A DNA stretch of 64,000 nt, taken from the NCBI GenBank assembly GCA_964500445.1, contig CAZCOG010000029.1, positions 13,694 to 77,693 of the forward strand. The letters are read 5' to 3'. The notes below the pieces were generated by a model that saw nothing but the letters and a program-made list of their open reading frames with translations, ran no database searches and was not told where the DNA came from. Source of the DNA: Persicitalea sp964500445 (GTDB lineage Bacteria > Bacteroidota > Bacteroidia > Cytophagales > Spirosomataceae). Positions within the stretch are counted from its first letter, which is position 1. Each line of letters opens with the position of its first letter. Below are positions 60,825-64,000 of the stretch, one piece after another. The translations under genes and the position numbers were made by a program.

Positions 60825-61105
60825 AAAATATACTGAGTAAAATTGTTTTACTGCTTTTGCTACTCGTGTTAAATACTGGCCAGCTATGGGCGCAGTGTGC
60901 GATGTGTAGGGGATCAGTGGAAAGTACAATGGGTAATGGACGTAATAATGTCGGAATCGGTTTGAATACCGGGATTATGTACTTGTTCATTATGCCCTAT
61001 TTGATTGTAGCCCTGTTTGCCTATTTTTGGTTTAAGAATAGCAAGAAAGCCCGCGAAGAACAAAGAATGGTTGCTGCCCGCGTTCGGCAGGCGATGGGAA
61101 GCTGA
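60821..61105 (+). CDS. Small membrane protein with N-terminal CxxC
   Basis: The 94-aa product has a signal-like N-terminus (MKNILSKIVLLLLLLVLNTG, ending LWAQ), a C-A-M-C pair just after it (QCAMCRGSV), one transmembrane helix (about 47-68) and a basic tail. The pair could hold a metal or form a disulfide in the periplasm. It overlaps the DUF420 stop by 4 bp (ATGA) and is the last gene before a terminator, which places it in the oxidase operon. Confidence 0.72.
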   Translation: MKNILSKIVLLLLLLVLNTGQLWAQCAMCRGSVESTMGNGRNNVGIGLNTGIMYLFIMPYLIVALFAYFWFKNSKKAREEQRMVAARVRQAMGS

Positions 61106-61138
61106 TACGCATAAAAGTGTTATAAACACACCCAATCG

Positions 61139-61179
61139 AAAAAGGGAAACGACTCAAAGACAGTCGTTTCCCTTTTTTT
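61139..61179 (+). terminator. Intrinsic terminator of the respiratory operon
   Basis: AAAGGGAAACGACT (61141-61154) pairs perfectly with AGTCGTTTCCCTTT (61162-61175) around a 7-nt loop and is followed by a T-run. Confidence 0.88.
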
Positions 61180-61252
61180 GTAAAAAAATAAATCATGCCA
61201 TGCAACCTGCCGGGGGTGAATGTGCATCTTGCCATTGAAACACCCCGAAGGA

Positions 61253-61837
61253 ATGTCACGCATACTACCTTTATTCGACCAGGAAGCCCAAATGGTCAAG
61301 GCCCTTCGCAAGGGCGACCCAAAAGCGCAGCGTCAACTATATGATCGTTACGCGTCGCGGATGTTGGGTGTATGCATACGGTACGTCGGCGACCACATGA
61401 CCGCCGAAGATGTGTTGGTAGAAGGTTTTATGAAAGTTTTTGACAAGATCGGGCAGTTCAAAAGCGAGGGTAGTTTCGAGGGTTGGATGCGGCGGATTAT
61501 GGTAAATGAATCGCTCGGCTATCTTCGACAACGGAAACGAATTCAGGAGGATGCCATTCTGGACGAGGCGCAGCAGGTGGTAGACAATAGCCTGGCCGAT
61601 GAGGCACTGGAAACCGAGGAGATGTTACAGATGATCGACACCTTACCCACAGGCTATCGGACGGTATTTAACCTATATGCCATCGAAGGCTATACTCATG
61701 CCGAGATCGCCGAAAAGCTGGGCATCACCGAAAGTACCTCCAAATCGCAGTTGCACCGGGCCCGGGCTATGCTGCAGCAACTTGTGACCGATTGGGAGAA
61801 TGAACTAAAAAAAAAAGTAGAGTATGAAGAAGTATAA
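61253..61837 (+). CDS. ECF RNA polymerase sigma factor
   Basis: The 194-aa product has region 2 (DPKAQRQLYDRYASRMLGVC, then TAEDVLVEGFMKVFDKIGQF) and region 4 (LPTGYRTVFNLYAIEGYTHAEI, then AEKLGITESTSKSQLHRARA). The ATG at 61253 is preferred over 61220, which lies closer to the operon terminator and lacks family similarity. It is followed by an overlapping anti-sigma gene and a barrel gene. Confidence 0.92.
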   Translation: MSRILPLFDQEAQMVKALRKGDPKAQRQLYDRYASRMLGVCIRYVGDHMTAEDVLVEGFMKVFDKIGQFKSEGSFEGWMRRIMVNESLGYLRQRKRIQEDAILDEAQQVVDNSLADEALETEEMLQMIDTLPTGYRTVFNLYAIEGYTHAEIAEKLGITESTSKSQLHRARAMLQQLVTDWENELKKKVEYEEV

Positions 61838-62639
61838 TAATATAGACGATCTCTTTGCCCGCAAACTTTCCGACTTAGAAAGGACGCCATCGCCTGACCT
61901 CTGGAAACGGATCGAGCAGGGGCAGAAAAAAGAAGCCCGCCGTCTGGGTGGATGGTACTGGTACGTCGCCGCAAGTGTTACAATTTTGCTCATGGCAGGT
62001 TATTTGATGTGGCAAAACCAAATGCAGTCGGAGAAGTCACAAGAGCAAATAGCCAAGATGGAAAAAACGGTAAACCCAAAGGCAGATGTAAAGTCACCCG
62101 CTTTGCCACTAAATGAGAAAGAGAACTTAGCTAGCGAACCCAAACCTAAGACCGTAGTAAGTGAGAGTGAACTGAACAGCGTACTTCAAGCCCAGGCATT
62201 GGCAAAGAATACCACAGATAATTCTCCAAAGTCTCCGAAAAGCGAACCTACTCCAGTATTGGAAGATGTTAAAATTGCCGTAGTAGGAAAAGCAGAGATA
62301 GCCCCTGAGCAGTTGATTACGAGAAATGACGATATGAAAACCTTAGAGCATGTTGAACTTCCAGCGATTGATCCAGGCAAAATAGTACCTGACCCTCAAA
62401 AACGTGTAGTTGTAGCGCATATAGAAACGGAGGATGGAGGAAAGGAAGACCAAAAAGCCTCGAAATTCCTTCGGGTACTGCGCCAATTAAAAAATGCCAA
62501 ACAGGGTGACGAAGTCGAATGGGACGAATTGGGTTTTAACCCAAAAAGAATCCTCGCCCGCGCCGACGAGCGCCTCCGCACCGGGGAAGACAAGATTTCC
62601 GACAAGTACCAGGAATTGAAAAATAAGACCAAACTTTAA
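61824..62639 (+). CDS. Membrane-anchored anti-sigma-like protein
   Basis: The 271-aa product overlaps the sigma gene by 14 bp. It has a cytosolic N-terminus (NIDDLFARKLSDLERTPSPD, then LWKRIEQGQKK), a single helix (about 47-63, YVAASVTILLMAGYLMW) and a long, charged, low-complexity periplasmic part with no barrel. The arrangement is that of an anti-sigma factor that senses envelope status and releases the cognate sigma. Confidence 0.78.
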   Translation: MKKYNNIDDLFARKLSDLERTPSPDLWKRIEQGQKKEARRLGGWYWYVAASVTILLMAGYLMWQNQMQSEKSQEQIAKMEKTVNPKADVKSPALPLNEKENLASEPKPKTVVSESELNSVLQAQALAKNTTDNSPKSPKSEPTPVLEDVKIAVVGKAEIAPEQLITRNDDMKTLEHVELPAIDPGKIVPDPQKRVVVAHIETEDGGKEDQKASKFLRVLRQLKNAKQGDEVEWDELGFNPKRILARADERLRTGEDKISDKYQELKNKTKL

Positions 62640-62650
62640 CTCTACATACC

Positions 62651-63826
62651 ATGAAAAATATCGTAAAATCTCTCGTTATATGCGCATTTGTTGCGCTGAG
62701 TTGTACAGCTTCGTACGCTGCGCCCGCTCCAAAAGACTCAATCATCATCACCTTTGGCGACAAAACCCGGATGATCATCTACGGAGAAAATCGTCAAGAG
62801 CTCGACAAGCTGATGAAATACGACTTGAATTCACTATTAAAAGATCTGGGCGCTCGCCTAGATACAATGCAGGGTGAAACCAAAATTTATTTTGAAGATA
62901 TTGATGGACGCAAGTACTTGAAAGACAGTGCTGACGTCAAGGGTAAAAATTATGTTCGAATTGACCTGCGTGGCATCCGCATCAAAGACGGCGACACTGA
63001 AGTCACAATCACGACGCGAGGCGTAGATATCAAAGATGGTAGCGACCGGGTGCGAGTCGGTGGTGACGACGATTATGACCGTGATCGCCGTAGTGGCATC
63101 GATACCACTGCCCGCGACGGCGAGAGCCGCCGTGACCGGGACTACGACGACGATTATAACAATGATGGTGATCGGGTCATGCGCATTCGTCGGGTGCGGA
63201 AATATTCCAGTCCGCGCCGGGGCTTCAACATAGCCTTGGGATTGAATGCTTACGCCCAAAATGACCCAGGTACTTTCAACTCAGAAGACTATGATTTGCG
63301 TCCGTTTGGTTCGCGTTACATTAGTCTTGGTTTTGTAAAAAGTGCTACCCTGGCGCGGGGTAAGAACGCCGGATTACACCTCGATTTTGGCCTAGATGTA
63401 GCTTGGAATAACCTTATGTTTGAGGGGAACAACACCATAGAAAAAGGGCCTTCCTCTGTTGATTTTCCGCTTATTGAGGACAATGAAAATCGGGAGATCA
63501 ACGTACGCAAAACGAAGCTAACGGTACCGTATATCAATTTTTCGCTTATGCCAACGGTAAGTTTTAACGGTTCATTTATTTCTTACATCAGTGCTGGTGG
63601 GTATGTGGGATATCGGCTGGGTGGCTATTCCAAAATTAAATATCCCGATGGCAAGAAAGACAAGGAAAGAAGCAACTACTACTTAAATGATTTCCGCTAC
63701 GGTGCCGCCTTCGAGCTGGGCATCAAAAATTTCCCCGATTTCTTTGTCCACTACGACATGAACAATTTATTTCAGGATAACCGCGGGCCCGCGGTAAAAA
63801 TGATCAATTTCGGAATTCGTTTTTAA
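62651..63826 (+). CDS. Outer-membrane beta-barrel protein with Asp/Arg-rich linker
   Basis: The 391-aa product has a signal peptide (to about residue 24, ending SYAAPAP), a first soluble region, then a stretch (about 135-190) rich in alternating Asp and Arg (DDDYDRDRRSGIDTT and similar), and a barrel-like C-terminal domain (about 200-391: FNIALGLNAYAQ, LHLDFGLDVAWNNLMF, FISYISAGGYVGYRLGGYSK) ending in F. It is 11 bp after the anti-sigma gene and so probably in the same transcript. Confidence 0.8.
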   Translation: MKNIVKSLVICAFVALSCTASYAAPAPKDSIIITFGDKTRMIIYGENRQELDKLMKYDLNSLLKDLGARLDTMQGETKIYFEDIDGRKYLKDSADVKGKNYVRIDLRGIRIKDGDTEVTITTRGVDIKDGSDRVRVGGDDDYDRDRRSGIDTTARDGESRRDRDYDDDYNNDGDRVMRIRRVRKYSSPRRGFNIALGLNAYAQNDPGTFNSEDYDLRPFGSRYISLGFVKSATLARGKNAGLHLDFGLDVAWNNLMFEGNNTIEKGPSSVDFPLIEDNENREINVRKTKLTVPYINFSLMPTVSFNGSFISYISAGGYVGYRLGGYSKIKYPDGKKDKERSNYYLNDFRYGAAFELGIKNFPDFFVHYDMNNLFQDNRGPAVKMINFGIRF

Positions 63827-63909
63827 TTAAGTAAAAACCCCTTTTAACGGCAGTTACGAAGCAAATCGGAGCTGCAGTTAATTTTTATTATAAAAATTTC
63901 ACAAAGAAT
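63827..63909. other. Non-coding spacer downstream of the last gene
   Basis: This AT-rich stretch after the barrel gene holds no gene or clear terminator. A short GC-rich block (AACGGCAGTTACG) is the only feature. Confidence 0.4.
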
Positions 63910-63940
63910 TTTGGCAATAACTGAAAAGGCTATAAGTTTG
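63910..63940 (+). promoter_or_regulatory. Strong promoter facing out of the window
   Basis: TTTG (63910-63913), a 19-nt spacer and TAAGTTTG (63933-63940) match the sigma-A promoter consensus exactly. Transcription would start near 63947. The 54 bases left carry no plausible start of a protein (an ATG is followed at once by TGA), so it may drive a stable RNA or a gene with a long leader beyond the window. Confidence 0.65.
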
Positions 63941-64000
63941 CGACTCCAAAGTGAATCTTGGAGGGGCAAAATGCTTTGAAATAGTTCGAGGGGGTGTAAC

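Noticed and set aside
1..64000. CRISPR array, insertion sequence or prophage
   Set aside because: No regularly spaced repeats, transposase, integrase or phage structural genes were seen.

Overview
The window comes from a chromosome of a Bacteroidota bacterium, most likely order Cytophagales (Spirosomaceae-like). The evidence is a SusC/SusD pair, a long SecA without the C-terminal zinc motif, an ECF sigma/anti-sigma style typical of the phylum, an alternative complex III operon, and promoter-like TTTG-N19-TAnnTTTG elements. The genus cannot be fixed from sequence alone. No phage, transposon, integrase or CRISPR array was seen; most of the window looks like stable chromosome.

Layout. 1-9.2 kb: housekeeping and metabolism (2OG-Fe(II) oxygenase, secA, psd, rhomboid protease, polyprenyl synthase, GNAT, M28 peptidase). 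9.4-12.2 kb: two unknown polytopic membrane proteins. 12.4-16.2 kb: an unusual regulatory patch with a LABLAT-like acyltransferase behind an unlisted 57-aa peptide gene, a membrane LytTR regulator, a LuxR-type regulator with a degenerate receiver, dyad operators, and an ECF sigma pseudogene. 16.3-23.1 kb: a secreted NHL propeller divergent from a SusC-SusD-LamG operon. 23.1-28.0 kb: a minus-strand run of ECF sigma factor, anti-sigma/beta-barrel protein, Rieske protein, DUF5777 barrel, YceI and hemerythrin. 28.2-33.5 kb: phosphodiesterase, SPFH protein, FKBP lipoprotein, endonuclease III, a second ECF sigma with a small partner, and a ferredoxin. 33.7-37.9 kb: a Kai-type signalling locus (response regulator, kaiC, kaiB, kaiB, PAS histidine kinase) without kaiA. 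38.1-43.9 kb: oligoendopeptidase F, NTF2-like protein, smpB, HNH endonuclease, rpsA, tRNA-Cys. 44.2-61.1 kb: one long respiratory operon, actABCDEF - coxBA - ctaA - ctaB - two subunit III genes - subunit IV - SCO - DUF420 - a small CxxC membrane protein. 61.2-63.8 kb: a third ECF sigma/anti-sigma pair with a beta-barrel protein.

How the genes work together. The respiratory operon encodes a quinol:cytochrome c oxidoreductase (alternative complex III) together with an A1-type heme-copper oxidase and its heme A and copper assembly factors, so quinol oxidation and oxygen reduction are encoded and probably expressed as a unit from the promoter at 44129-44159. The Kai locus is compactly coupled (kaiB2 overlaps kaiB1 by 4 bp; the kinase start overlaps the kaiB2 stop by 1 bp), which suggests a KaiC-KaiB timing or stress module with its own output kinase. 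The sigma/anti-sigma modules at 26-28 kb and 61-64 kb have related architecture, fused in the first and split in the second.

Best candidates for undescribed biology are the Kai locus and the 12.4-16.2 kb patch. Start codons were moved inward from the longest ORF where the signal peptide, family N-terminus or promoter position argued for it.
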